A stretch of 64,000 bases of DNA from the NCBI GenBank assembly GCA_002420185.1, contig DIHO01000007.1, positions 207,423 through 271,422 of the forward strand. The letters run 5' to 3'. The stretch is from Opitutales bacterium UBA5694 (GTDB lineage: Bacteria > Verrucomicrobiota > Verrucomicrobiia > Opitutales > Opitutaceae). The translations under genes and the position numbers were made by a program. Below the pieces are notes generated by a model. The model was given only the letters and a program-made list of their open reading frames with translations. It had not been told where the DNA came from and searched no databases. Below are positions 1 to 8,298 of the stretch, in pieces (position 1 is the first letter of the stretch; each line of letters begins with the position of its first letter).

Positions 1-1
1 C

Positions 2-901
2 GAGATGTATCCCAAGATGGAGAAACTCGGTGGCAACGGACCAATTATGGCCAACGCGCTTTGTGCCACAGGATTACCCCTGACCTATATCGGAGCACTA
101 GGGAAAAACGCGGTGCATCCGGTCTTCGAGGAATTCGCCAACAAGACGAGCGCTGTATGCGTGTCGGACCCCGGCTTCACCAACGCGTTGGAGTTCAACG
201 ACGGCAAGGTTATGATGGGGATTACCAAAACCCTGGACGATCTCAATTATGAGTCTATAATCGCCACAATGGGTGAAGGAGCGTTTCTCGACACTCTGTC
301 CAAGTCCAGCCTCGTTGCTCTCGTCAATTGGACAATGATCCCGCAAATGAACGCAATTTTCGCGGCACTCACGGATCGCGTCCTTCCCAGTCTCCCCTCC
401 ATTGAAGGGGGACGAACCTTCTTTTTCGATCTTGCCGATCCTGAAAAGCGGGCACAGGCAGATCTTATCGAAGCCCTCCACGCGATAGCAAAGTTCCAGA
501 GCTTCGGTAACGTTACCCTGGGTCTTAATCTGAAAGAAGGGCAGCAGGTCAGCGAAGCGTACCAGCTCGGAGAAAACGGCGAAGACGCAGATTCCCTCAA
601 GCGGCTCACAGCGAAGATACGACGGGAATTGAACGTAAGCACCGTGGTCGTACACCCCACAAGATGTGCTGCTTGTGCCACGAAAGATGGAGAATGGTGC
701 GTTGACGGTCCCTATGTAGAAAACCCGAAGATCACGACCGGAGCGGGCGACCATTTTAACGCTGGATTTTCCACCGGACAAATACTCGGTCTTTCGCCCG
801 AAGCTTGCCTGACCGTCGGCGTTTCCGTTTCCGGATTCTATGTCCGCACAGCGGTAAGTCCTTCCCTCAACGATATCGACAGCTTTCTGAGAAGCTGGTA
901 G
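2..901 (+). CDS. PfkB-family sugar/nucleoside kinase, 5' end outside window
   Basis: This is an ATP-dependent kinase of the ribokinase (PfkB) superfamily; the substrate cannot be read from the sequence. The C-terminal PfkB signature GAGDHFNAGF lies at residues 246-255 of the visible 298, with the predicted catalytic base Asp249. The substrate-side GGNGPIMANAL motif is at residues 9-19, whereas in full-length family members it sits roughly 30-40 residues in, so about 30 N-terminal residues lie before base 1. The reading frame is open at the window edge. A Cys cluster (CAAC, 221-224) precedes the catalytic site. tmk follows 9 bp after the stop, suggesting co-transcription. Family call firm, substrate unknown. 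Confidence 0.85.
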   Translation, partial: EMYPKMEKLGGNGPIMANALCATGLPLTYIGALGKNAVHPVFEEFANKTSAVCVSDPGFTNALEFNDGKVMMGITKTLDDLNYESIIATMGEGAFLDTLSKSSLVALVNWTMIPQMNAIFAALTDRVLPSLPSIEGGRTFFFDLADPEKRAQADLIEALHAIAKFQSFGNVTLGLNLKEGQQVSEAYQLGENGEDADSLKRLTAKIRRELNVSTVVVHPTRCAACATKDGEWCVDGPYVENPKITTGAGDHFNAGFSTGQILGLSPEACLTVGVSVSGFYVRTAVSPSLNDIDSFLRSW

Positions 902-910
902 CAAATAACT

Positions 911-1555
911 ATGACTCAAGCAGACGCTCTGACAGGGAAACTCTTTACATTCGAAGGCTCCGAGGGAAGCGGTAAATCGACCCAAATCGAGTTACTTGCG
1001 GATGAACTCGAAAAAATGGGAAACGAAGTGATTGTGACTCGTGAGCCGGGGGGAACCGAAATCGGAGAGGAAATTCGTCATTTGCTTATCCATAACTCCG
1101 CCGGAAACGATATGGCCCCTGAAGCCGAGTTGCTGCTTTTCGCGGCCGCCCGCGCCCAATTAGTCAGGCAAGTAGTCATTCCGGGGCTCCAGGAGGGAAA
1201 AGTCATCCTTTGCGATCGGTTTCTCGACTCCACAACAGTCTACCAAGGCGCTGCTAGAAGCATTTCCTCGGATCCCGTTAGCTACATCAACCAGTTCGCA
1301 GCGTCCAGCATAACGCCAGACTTGACTTTCATTTTGGACGTTCCTGCGGAAGTTTCGATCGCCCGAGTCAAGCGGCGCGTAACGGATCTCCCGGACCGCA
1401 TGGAACAGGAGAACGTGGACTTCTATAAAAAGGTTCGCGAAGGGTATCTGCTCCTGGCTCGCTCGCTACCCGAGCGATTTCATGTCGTCGATGGCACGAG
1501 AGCATTGAAAGAGAATCAGGAGGATATCCTCAAAACGGTGCTCGAGCACATCTGA
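911..1555 (+). CDS. tmk: Thymidylate kinase (dTMP kinase)
   Basis: Phosphorylates dTMP to dTDP with ATP in the cytoplasm, the step that commits thymidine nucleotides to DNA synthesis. The product has 214 residues, the usual length. The P-loop GSEGSGKS is at 16-23, the TREPGGTEIGE substrate motif at 43-53, the DRF motif at 102-104, and an Arg-rich LID segment (RVKRRVTDLPDR) near 152-163. The start ATG has no clear Shine-Dalgarno sequence, as for most genes here. It is followed after 90 bp by holB; tmk-holB adjacency is widely conserved in bacteria and supports both calls. Confidence 0.95.
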   Translation: MTQADALTGKLFTFEGSEGSGKSTQIELLADELEKMGNEVIVTREPGGTEIGEEIRHLLIHNSAGNDMAPEAELLLFAAARAQLVRQVVIPGLQEGKVILCDRFLDSTTVYQGAARSISSDPVSYINQFAASSITPDLTFILDVPAEVSIARVKRRVTDLPDRMEQENVDFYKKVREGYLLLARSLPERFHVVDGTRALKENQEDILKTVLEHI

Positions 1556-1645
1556 TAGTCAACGGCTAACTAAAAAGTAACAATTAGGCGGTCCATGATA
1601 ATCCTATCCCAAATAAACTCAGGCGTTTGATTCTACCTCGAATTC

Positions 1646-2575
1646 GTGACGACTCAAATTGCAGAACATTCCCCCAGCCAGCTAATCGATCGAGCGATTC
1701 GGGACAACCGCCTTGCCCATGCCCTACTGATTCACGGACAGAACCTGAAGCAGGTCGAATCGTTTGCCTACGAACTGACAAGCAAGCTGATCGAGGTAAG
1801 TCAAACGGATGACGGAGTAGATTGGCACCCAGATGTATTCTCCGTCCGGCCTTCGAAAAAATCACGCGTCATATCTGTTGACGATACGCGGGAGTTGATC
1901 CGCAACATTCAACATTCTCCTCAAAAGGGGGATCGTAAAGTCGCGCTCATTTACGAGGTTGACCGACTAAACGCTAGCGCTGCAAATGCCTTTCTTAAGA
2001 CACTTGAGGAACCGCCGCTCAACACAACGATCCTTCTTCTCACAACACGGCCCTACTCTCTCCTCGCAACCATACGCAGCCGCTGTCAGCTATTTAGACT
2101 TCCCACTTCAGATCAGAGCCTTGCCGATCCACGAGCTTTGGAATGGCTCAGAAGCTACCGTGAATGGTTGTCGGATCTTTTGTATGCCAGACCCGGAGGC
2201 AAAGAAACGATTCCTCACTACATAATGGGGCTCTATGGTTTGATAGAACAGTTCCGTAATATCATCGAGGCCATCACCAAGGAAACCTGGAAAGAACAAT
2301 CTCAAAATCTCCCTGAAGAATTAGGCGATGGAGAGAGAATCGCCCTAGAATCACGGATCAGCATTTCCCTCCGTCAAGACTTCCTCGCTGCCATCGAAAT
2401 TGCCACGGAAGCCTTCGCACGGGATAGCCTCACGGAGAAACCGAACGTTGCTTCTAAATTGATCGATTGTATTCGCACACTCGAGTCATCGCCAAGACTG
2501 CTAAATTTGAATATGAGGCCAGAGGCAGCCCTCGAGGCGTTTATGCTGCGTACCTTGAGAATCTGGGCCGCCTAG
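1646..2575 (+). CDS. holB: DNA polymerase III subunit delta' (clamp-loader, HolB type)
   Basis: Clamp-loader stator subunit of the replicative polymerase. The product has 309 residues from a GTG start. The AAA+ core is recognisable: SPQKGDRKV (91-99), the Walker-B-like region LIYEVDRLNASAANAFLKTLEEPP (101-124, near-diagnostic of DnaX/HolB proteins), and SRC at 145-147 (sensor/arginine-finger region). The P-loop position (HGQNLKQVESFA) lacks a GKT, as is common for non-ATPase delta' subunits, and no zinc-finger cysteine cluster is visible. The C-terminal third is divergent. Its position after tmk supports HolB over DnaX. Confidence 0.88.
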   Translation: MTTQIAEHSPSQLIDRAIRDNRLAHALLIHGQNLKQVESFAYELTSKLIEVSQTDDGVDWHPDVFSVRPSKKSRVISVDDTRELIRNIQHSPQKGDRKVALIYEVDRLNASAANAFLKTLEEPPLNTTILLLTTRPYSLLATIRSRCQLFRLPTSDQSLADPRALEWLRSYREWLSDLLYARPGGKETIPHYIMGLYGLIEQFRNIIEAITKETWKEQSQNLPEELGDGERIALESRISISLRQDFLAAIEIATEAFARDSLTEKPNVASKLIDCIRTLESSPRLLNLNMRPEAALEAFMLRTLRIWAA

Positions 2576-2699
2576 TCCAATCTATAATCCACAAAGTCCG
2601 CTTATCCCATGAAATTTGTCAGGGTGACAGTAGCACCCATAACCTTTTCGGTTAGAATATCCATCTGCCCGTTGTTGGATTCAAGCAAACAACAAAAGG

Positions 2700-3142
2700 T
2701 TACCAAACCATGCATAGTCTAGTCGGTGACCTGCCCATAACCTCCTGAGCCTTTTCAACCGGCATTCCGGGGCACGTATCAAAAACTGAAACAAGCAAAC
2801 GACGCACGCTTGCATGCTTAAACTCGAACCAAACCACCCAAAGAATATCCAGGTCTACCCGAAGGTCTTTCGAAACATTGGATGCCAGCTCAACATCCTT
2901 TGCATTCGCCTCGCTAGCGAACAGTTGAATAATCTTGCCACTTCATCATCCAACGAAACTCCCGAACCAACGTTAAAGGCACGCTCTCCAACAGTTTGAA
3001 ATTCAGAATCTTAATAAGCTCGAGGAAAGTTTCCACCGTTTTGAACCTTCGACCCCTTTCTAACGAGAGCCGAACAGTCCTCAAAGATCGTATTCACGAG
3101 TGTCGCCCCTTCTATTCTCTATGCGACTTCGATAGCGGCCAT
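2700..3142 (-). pseudogene. Decayed sensor histidine kinase fragment
   Basis: No intact gene lies between holB and the aminotransferase. Read on the minus strand, three consecutive frames give pieces in the order expected of a histidine kinase. First comes VETFLELIKILNFKL (compare the ETLLELINDILDFSKIE helix after the H-box). Next comes ERAFNVGSGVSLDDEVARLF. Last comes KIIQLFASEANAKDVELA continuing through DLRVDLDILW to SVFDTCPGMPVEKAQEV, which matches the G1 box (FDTGPGIP.EK). The pieces are joined by frameshifts, and the region ends at a TAA at about 2700-2702. A possible H-box remnant lies near 3120-3080. No receiver domain or intact start is visible. The family call rests on motif order only. 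Confidence 0.5.
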
Positions 3143-3259
3143 CGCACTAGTTTTGGGAGGAATTGAGTTTACCTTAAAACCTTTTGTGTTGGTGAGGTTA
3201 ATTTGATTCCTTAACTCGGAGAGCCAAAAATAGAGCGGGTTCTTTCACTCTTACTGAGA

Positions 3260-3330
3260 GGTAGCGGGCGAGCTCCGAGTGCCCATTTTCGAGTTTATCA
3301 GGCTTGCGGTCGGAGCTCGCCCACTACCTT
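3260..3330. repeat. Long inverted repeat (20-bp arms) at the aminotransferase 3' end
   Basis: Arms at 3260-3279 (AGGTAGCGGGCGAGCTCCGA) and 3311-3330 (its reverse complement with one mismatch) are separated by 31 nt. The repeat ends 2 bp from the stop codon of the minus-strand aminotransferase. There is no T-run on either side, so it is not a typical intrinsic terminator. It could be a REP-like element or an mRNA 3'-stabilising hairpin. No second copy was seen in this window. Confidence 0.6.
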
Positions 3331-3331
3331 T

Positions 3332-4441
3332 TCACAAAACCATGTTTAGCACCTCCACAAGCCGATCAACCGAGCTTCGCTGTGCATTACCCGCCATCAA
3401 ACCGATTCGCCAGATTTTGCCTTTGAGCGGACCCAGGCCCGCACCGACTTCAATCTGATGATCGTTGAGGAGTTTGCCGCGAGTGACCGCATCATCCAAT
3501 CCACGGGGAAGGTAAAGGGTCGTCAACGGGTTTAATCGTTCTCCTTCTGGAACGACCGGCTCAAATCCGAATACCGCCAATTCCGACCTCAAGTAAGCTG
3601 CCGCGTCCTCATGTCTTTCCCATCGGGCTTCAAGGCCTTCAGCGAGAACTTTGTTCAATCCGGCTTCCAAGGCGAACACCATGCTGATCGGTGCGGTATG
3701 GTGATAGCTCCGGCCACCTTCCCCGTCAACGTATGCCAAAATCGCGTCTAGATCGAAGTAAAAGCTTGGGGTCGGTTTCGAGCGCTCGCGATAGACCTCA
3801 AGCGCTCGCTTTGAAATCGTAACCGGAGCTAATCCCGGAGGCACCCCAATGCATTTTTGCGTTCCAGAAAAAACGAGGTCGGCTCCCCATTTATCGATGT
3901 GAACAGGCATGCCGGCGAGGGATGTAACGCAGTCGACGAGCAGCAAGGACCCCGCATCACGGCAGGCATCTCCAACGCCAATCATTGGCTGATAAACGCC
4001 CGTGGACGTTTCCCCATTAACCAGGGTCGCAATTTTGGGTGAATTATTTTTGACGACTTGGCAAAAGGTCTCGGGGTCGATAGCTCTTCCCCATTCTTGC
4101 TCCAAGCGGATAACTTTCGCTCCCAGTTTTTCAGACAAAGCAGCCACACGCCCGCCAAACACACCGTTGACCCCAACAACGATTTTATCTCCGGGTTCAA
4201 GGAAGTTCGCCAAAAGAAACTCCATACCCGCACTACCTGTCGCAGAAATCGGAAACGTGACCGTATTCTTGGTATCGAAGATTTGGCGAAGTTGACCTTT
4301 CACAGTCTCCATAACCCCAATGAATCTTGGATCCAAGTGACCCAACAAAGGTCGTGAAAGCGCTTCGCTAACACCCTTTGAAATATTGCACGGCCCTGGG
4401 CCGAGGAGTAGATTTTCGGGTGTTGGTGTTTTCACTATCAT
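3332..4441 (-). CDS. Class V PLP aminotransferase (alanine/serine-glyoxylate aminotransferase type)
   Basis: Pyridoxal-phosphate enzyme of the AGXT/serine-pyruvate aminotransferase group, likely using glyoxylate as amino acceptor. The N-terminal LLLGPGPCNIS followed by RPLLGHLDPRF is typical of the group. The PLP lysine is in SGTQKCIGVPPG (Lys208 counted from an upstream GTG; 12 less from the ATG chosen here), preceded by DCVTSLAGMP with the cofactor-binding Asp. I prefer the ATG at 4441 (369 residues) to the GTG at 4477 because homologues begin shortly before the GPGP motif. It stands alone between two decayed genes. The exact donor amino acid cannot be assigned. Confidence 0.85.
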   Translation of the reverse strand: MIVKTPTPENLLLGPGPCNISKGVSEALSRPLLGHLDPRFIGVMETVKGQLRQIFDTKNTVTFPISATGSAGMEFLLANFLEPGDKIVVGVNGVFGGRVAALSEKLGAKVIRLEQEWGRAIDPETFCQVVKNNSPKIATLVNGETSTGVYQPMIGVGDACRDAGSLLLVDCVTSLAGMPVHIDKWGADLVFSGTQKCIGVPPGLAPVTISKRALEVYRERSKPTPSFYFDLDAILAYVDGEGGRSYHHTAPISMVFALEAGLNKVLAEGLEARWERHEDAAAYLRSELAVFGFEPVVPEGERLNPLTTLYLPRGLDDAVTRGKLLNDHQIEVGAGLGPLKGKIWRIGLMAGNAQRSSVDRLVEVLNMVL

Positions 4442-4497
4442 AAAGGTATCGGGAATCTTAGAAATTCGAACGATCACCTCTCCCCCGTACGAAATAA

Positions 4498-5043
4498 AGT
4501 AAAAAATCCAAGTGTACTAGTCCTTGTGGAAGTAGGAATATCGATGTATCTACCGCAAATGAATTGACCATCAAATTTCCCGTAGGATCCGATACCCTTA
4601 ATAGAACAGACTGGGCCCCAAAATCACGAGATCTGTTCCCGATTTGATCCTCAGGACTAAATACTAGTTGGGTAAGAGAAACCACTCATAGTTTTTCGGG
4701 TTGCGGACAAATTGGTGCAATCTCAATGAACGAGAGGCTTGCTGCAGTGTTTGACAATACTTTATTAGGTGACGCTGTTCACATGTCTTTTACCTCAAAT
4801 CTTTCAGTCGAGAGCCCCGTTGTTTCTGATATCACGGCTAGATGGTCAGGCAGCAATCTATTCGACCTATCATGCGTTTGATCGTTGAATCGAACCTAGG
4901 GAACGAATGACATTGAGTCCTTCTATCCCCTCGGCGATCCTCAGGGGAAGACATCGACATCCGTCTTCGTCCAAGGCTCAACAGCAGCCTTTCTTGGCAC
5001 TGGTTTAGTGGCTGTAGCTTTTGCAAGGCAGAGGCTGGGATAG
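4498..5043 (+). pseudogene. Decayed surface-protein gene with CTERM-like sorting tail
   Basis: One plus-strand frame reads from 4498 to the TAG at 5041-5043 and is interrupted by three in-frame stops (TGA at 4645, TGA near 4879, TAG near 4897). Between the stops it reads like real protein, for example IDVSTANELTIKFPVGSD and GDAVHMSFTSNLSVESPVV. The last residues, VQGSTAAFLGTGLVAVAFARQRLG, form a short hydrophobic helix followed by a basic end. This resembles the VPDSG/PEP-CTERM sorting tails common in Verrucomicrobiota, although the VPDSG motif itself is degraded. The 5' part and start are not identifiable. The downstream 240 bp (5044-5281) hold nothing I can recognise. Confidence 0.4.
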
Positions 5044-5281
5044 GACTGGAGTAGCTGCTATTTCGGGCTTCTTCAATTCTGTTTGAGAATTGTGTAAACT
5101 ATTCCAAATCATTCTCAAGTAGCTAACCAAAAGCTTCTTGCGATACGAACTGGTTCATAGGGGAGGATTGGGTTATGGCTGAAACGCCCAAAGTTCTCCT
5201 GACCGACGCGGCACGCCACACTTTCTCCGCTCATTGGGTAGCCCCGTAAAAACCCGAGGCTCCTTGTCCCCTCCGTCCACA

Positions 5282-5307
5282 AAAAAGACCGCGATCCGCG
5301 GTCTTCC
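5282..5307 (-). terminator. Intrinsic terminator of tRNA-Leu
   Basis: On the minus strand an AAGACCGCG/CGCGGTCTT stem with a short loop is followed by a run of six T. It lies a few bases after the CCA end of the tRNA-Leu gene, in the right orientation to end its transcript. Confidence 0.85.
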
Positions 5308-5313
5308 TTATTT

Positions 5314-5398
5314 TGGTGCCCAGGGGGGGACTCGAACCCCCACACCTCTCGATACCAGATCCTAAATCTGGCGTGTCTACCAATTCCACCACCTAGGC
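5314..5398 (-). tRNA. tRNA-Leu (anticodon UAG)
   Basis: The minus strand folds as a class II tRNA of 85 nt including an encoded CCA. Acceptor arm GCCTAGG pairs with CCTGGGC (one G-T pair). The anticodon stem CCAGA/TCTGG encloses a loop with TAG, reading CUA/CUN leucine codons. A long variable arm and a GGTTCGAGTCC T-loop follow. A terminator lies immediately downstream, so it is transcribed as a single gene or from the direction of the aroF pseudogene. Confidence 0.95.
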
Positions 5399-5438
5399 CC
5401 GCAGAAATTGAAGCCGACAAAAAGATCCGTAATCATTG

Positions 5439-6478
5439 TTATGGCAACCCCTTTTTTTCAGGCGATCGCCTTTTCAACCAAGTGGAAATTTCCTTAAGTA
5501 AGGTTTCCGTTTCACTCAAACCAATAAATCCATCCGTAATGGACTGTCCTTAAACGTGCCCCCTTCCTGCAAAATACTTTCAAGCATGAATCCAGCAATC
5601 TCAGGATTGCTACTCATAAACTGATCGGCCACTTTCCGGGCGTTCGCGGCATTTTTACGGTAGTCTTTGCCCGAGTTCGCATGTGAGCAATCAAGCATGA
5701 CGGAGCAATGTAGAATATCCCTTGAAAAAGCAGTGGGCGCTTCCTGCACCGATCGACTGTCCAGATTCGGCCAGCTCTTTCCTGCCCTTAGAAAAATGTG
5801 AGAACACGGGTTCCCTCGAACGTTTGTGATTGAGTGCCTCCCTGATGCGTCATTATCGAAAAAACTGTGGAAACGGTTCGCGGGCTTGATGGCATTTGTT
5901 TAGCTCAATGCGTCGCCTACCAGGTTATTCTTCATTCCAATTGGCATATCCAGACCCGAAGCAACTTCTCGATCGATTCGTCTCTCTACCGCTCCAGCCC
6001 AGATGCACTCATTGAGACTATAGACTTTTTGAAAAGGTGGCAACATCGGATTGAGAAATTCGGTGGTGCACCGTAGACTAAGCTTTGCTATACTAGCAAA
6101 AATCCGACGGGCTACACACAATTCGCCAACCGAGTCAGAACTTCCTTCCAATTCGCGATCATAAAGGGGTCCTTTCCAGCCGACCATGCTACGCGGCTTT
6201 TCAAAATCGGTTCGTATTACCAACAGAATATCTTCGCGGACTTCGCTAGCTAATTCGGCGAGACGCTGAGTGTAATCAAATACTCCGCTCGTATTGTGGA
6301 TCGAGCAAGGACCACAAAAGACGAGTAGACGATGTTCTTCCAGGCCTTTAGGGATGTTCTGAATCTCCGCTTTCGACGAGAACACAAGCTCCTTTACTGA
6401 GGCCTGACAAGGGATTTGGTTCTCTAAATCTTGCGGAGAGGAAATCGGTAAGGAGCTCTGTCCCGCTTCCAATTCCAT
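5439..6478 (-). pseudogene. Broken DAHP synthase (AroF/AroG type I)
   Basis: The intact enzyme condenses phosphoenolpyruvate and erythrose-4-phosphate at the entry of the shikimate pathway. The minus strand reads through the family in order: VFCGPCSIHN, FEKPRSMVGWKGPLYD, TEFLNP, REVASGLDMPIG, then an in-frame TAA (5898-5900), then TNAIK, GRHSITNVRGNP, MLDCSHANSGKDYRKN and MLESILQEGG. After about 5545 a frameshift is needed to reach the true C terminus (GQSITDGFIGLSETETLLKE... ending at 5439). The GARTTESQ active-site segment is also eroded (GAVERRIDRE). A nonsense codon, a frameshift and missing conserved residues together make this a real pseudogene rather than a single sequencing error. Another DAHP synthase must exist elsewhere if the cell makes aromatic amino acids. 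Confidence 0.85.
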
Positions 6479-6675
6479 GGGAGTTTGTGGTTCAACGCTG
6501 TAGGTTGTGATGGCGATGCTGGTAGAAACGTAAAAAGCCCTGGATTCTGTAAGAACCCAAGGCTTTTTGCTGAAATGGCAGTTTACTTAGATATGCACGA
6601 TTAGCCAACCTCTGGGTCCTTCTAGAGGAATTCAGACCAAAAATAAGCTGGGTTGGCTGCTAGTGCACGCACTAG
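6479..6675 (-). promoter_or_regulatory. Leader of the broken DAHP synthase gene with attenuator-like structures
   Basis: Reading toward the pseudogene on the minus strand, three structures occur in order. First is a 16-bp dyad CTAGTGC-AC-GCACTAG (6660-6675). Second is a stem AGCCAACC/GGTTGGCT (arms 6603-6610 and 6651-6658). Third is the hairpin with T-run at 6532-6568. The terminator lies about 55 nt before the ATG, the position expected for transcription attenuation. No T-box consensus and no clear Phe/Tyr/Trp-rich leader peptide was found. The rest of the gap, 6676-6893, holds nothing recognisable apart from the expected promoter of the divergent tolC-like gene. Confidence 0.4.
6532..6568. 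terminator. Terminator-like hairpin upstream of the DAHP synthase pseudogene
   Basis: AAAAAGCC and GGCTTTTT arms with TGG/CCA inside form a stem flanked by A and T runs, so it could terminate in either direction. No gene ends here on the plus strand, which favours an attenuator role in the minus-strand leader. Confidence 0.6.
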
Positions 6676-6893
6676 GTACAGAGAGAACGACGACCCGTAA
6701 CCCGCTGTAAATCCAATTCTCCATAATAAGGACACAGTCGCATTTCCGCCGAAGCTGACGCACCATTTTTGCCTTAGAGGGAACCCGCTAGTCGATCGCA
6801 TTTCGAAGATTGTATGGCTATTTCGAGGAAATGCCTATTTTCCACTCGCAATCATCGATTCCGATCATTCTCTCAAATAACAAGTCGTAACGT

Positions 6894-8276
6894 ATGCTGG
6901 AGAGGATTTCATTGAAAATGACTGGATTACTCAGAGCCCTATTCGCCGTCACCCTTTTCTCAGTGGCAACCGCTAGGACCTACGCGAGCGAGGTGAAGCT
7001 GTCGGAACACTTGCCGGAAAACTCAATCAGTGGTCTTAGAGCACTACTCGAAGCGGCAATGACTGAAGCTGAGAGCATCCAACTGCGAAACCTTGTCGAG
7101 CAGGATTTCGAGGGGCGGAAGATCGTTGCTAAATCTGCCAAGAATCCACAATTACGGACGAATGTCACCTTGCGGAAGGAACAAAATTTCGAAAGGGACG
7201 ATTCCGAAATCAACAATCGGCTCCTCTATTCGTTGACTCTTTCCAAATCACTTTTCCACTGGGGAGCACTGGAGGCAAACCGGGCTAAAGGAAACCTCAA
7301 TCTGGAAATCGAAGAACTGAAGACCTTCGAAGCCTATCGGACGTTAGCACTGGATATTAGGAAAAAATACCTGGCAATTTTGGTAGCACGAAAGGAAGCT
7401 GATCTCGCCCAGCGAAACCTCGAACGGGCTCAGGCACGGGTCGAATTGGAGCGGGAACGTCTGAAGGCCGGAACAGCATCTACGATTCAAGTCTACGATC
7501 TGGAAGTCGCCCTCAACTCAGCCGAGCTCGACAGAATGAAGAAAAAAAACACCCTTGATGATCAAATCGATTTACTCGCAAGGCGTTCTGGAGTTCCTTC
7601 CGAAGAGATTTCATCTAGGCTACTTTCAGAAATTCCGCGGCAAGCCATTTTAAATGCCTCAGAAATCGCCTCTATCGAAAAGTTCTTCGATGAACGGTTG
7701 AACCAAGGTCTTTCTGTGCAGACCCAAGCCAAATCATTAGAGTTTTCGGAGAAAGATCTGCACATTTCAAATCAACGTCTTAAACCAAAGATTGGATTGT
7801 CGGTCGGTTTAACACAATACGAAATGGATGAAATTGGAAGACGAAGAGCTGAAGAGATCGTCTATGCCGGAATCACAATTGGCTGGAGTCTATTTGACGG
7901 CAGAGCTACTAGAGGAAACAAAATCTCAGCAATGGCCCGCATAGAACAGGTCAAACGTCAACTCGAGTCAGCAAAGTCAACCTACGAGTTCAATCTTCAG
8001 CGCACCAAAAAGCTGCTAAACCTGAACGCGCGGATTCTAGAACGGGATGAAGAAGCGCTAAACCAGGCATCAAACTATCTAAACGATACGAAGAAGGACT
8101 TCGAAACCGGTCGCGCGTCACCCGATGACCTTGAGAAAGTTGAACTCGCATTCGCAACACAGGAAGTACGAACGAATCGGTCACGGTCCGAATATCACAA
8201 TGCACTCGCAAACATTTCCTCGCTCCTAGGCTTCGATACATTCGCCCAGAAATTTATCGATCAACGGAGCCAATAA
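6894..8276 (+). CDS. TolC-family outer-membrane efflux protein
   Basis: Outer-membrane channel component of an efflux or type I secretion system. The product has 460 residues, the usual TolC/OEP length. An N-terminal signal peptide (LLRALFAVTLFSVATARTYAS) is followed by two similar halves rich in long amphipathic helices, for example ALDIRKKYLAILVARKEADL near 150-170 and FNLQRTKKLLNLNARILERD in the second half. The GGAGAGG at 6899-6905 is well placed for the TTG at codon 7, or less well for the ATG at codon 9, so the true start may be 6-8 codons inside the ATG given here. The adaptor gene follows after 22 bp. Confidence 0.85.
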   Translation: MLERISLKMTGLLRALFAVTLFSVATARTYASEVKLSEHLPENSISGLRALLEAAMTEAESIQLRNLVEQDFEGRKIVAKSAKNPQLRTNVTLRKEQNFERDDSEINNRLLYSLTLSKSLFHWGALEANRAKGNLNLEIEELKTFEAYRTLALDIRKKYLAILVARKEADLAQRNLERAQARVELERERLKAGTASTIQVYDLEVALNSAELDRMKKKNTLDDQIDLLARRSGVPSEEISSRLLSEIPRQAILNASEIASIEKFFDERLNQGLSVQTQAKSLEFSEKDLHISNQRLKPKIGLSVGLTQYEMDEIGRRRAEEIVYAGITIGWSLFDGRATRGNKISAMARIEQVKRQLESAKSTYEFNLQRTKKLLNLNARILERDEEALNQASNYLNDTKKDFETGRASPDDLEKVELAFATQEVRTNRSRSEYHNALANISSLLGFDTFAQKFIDQRSQ

Positions 8277-8298
8277 CGAAAAAATTTAATAACTCGAA

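Noticed and set aside
98..985. Long minus-strand open frame opposite the PfkB gene
   Set aside because: It is antisense to a clear PfkB kinase and tmk start; the translation has no recognisable motifs.
6479..6700. T-box riboswitch upstream of the DAHP synthase gene
   Set aside because: No AGGGTGGNACCGCG-type T-box sequence or specifier loop was found; only generic hairpins.
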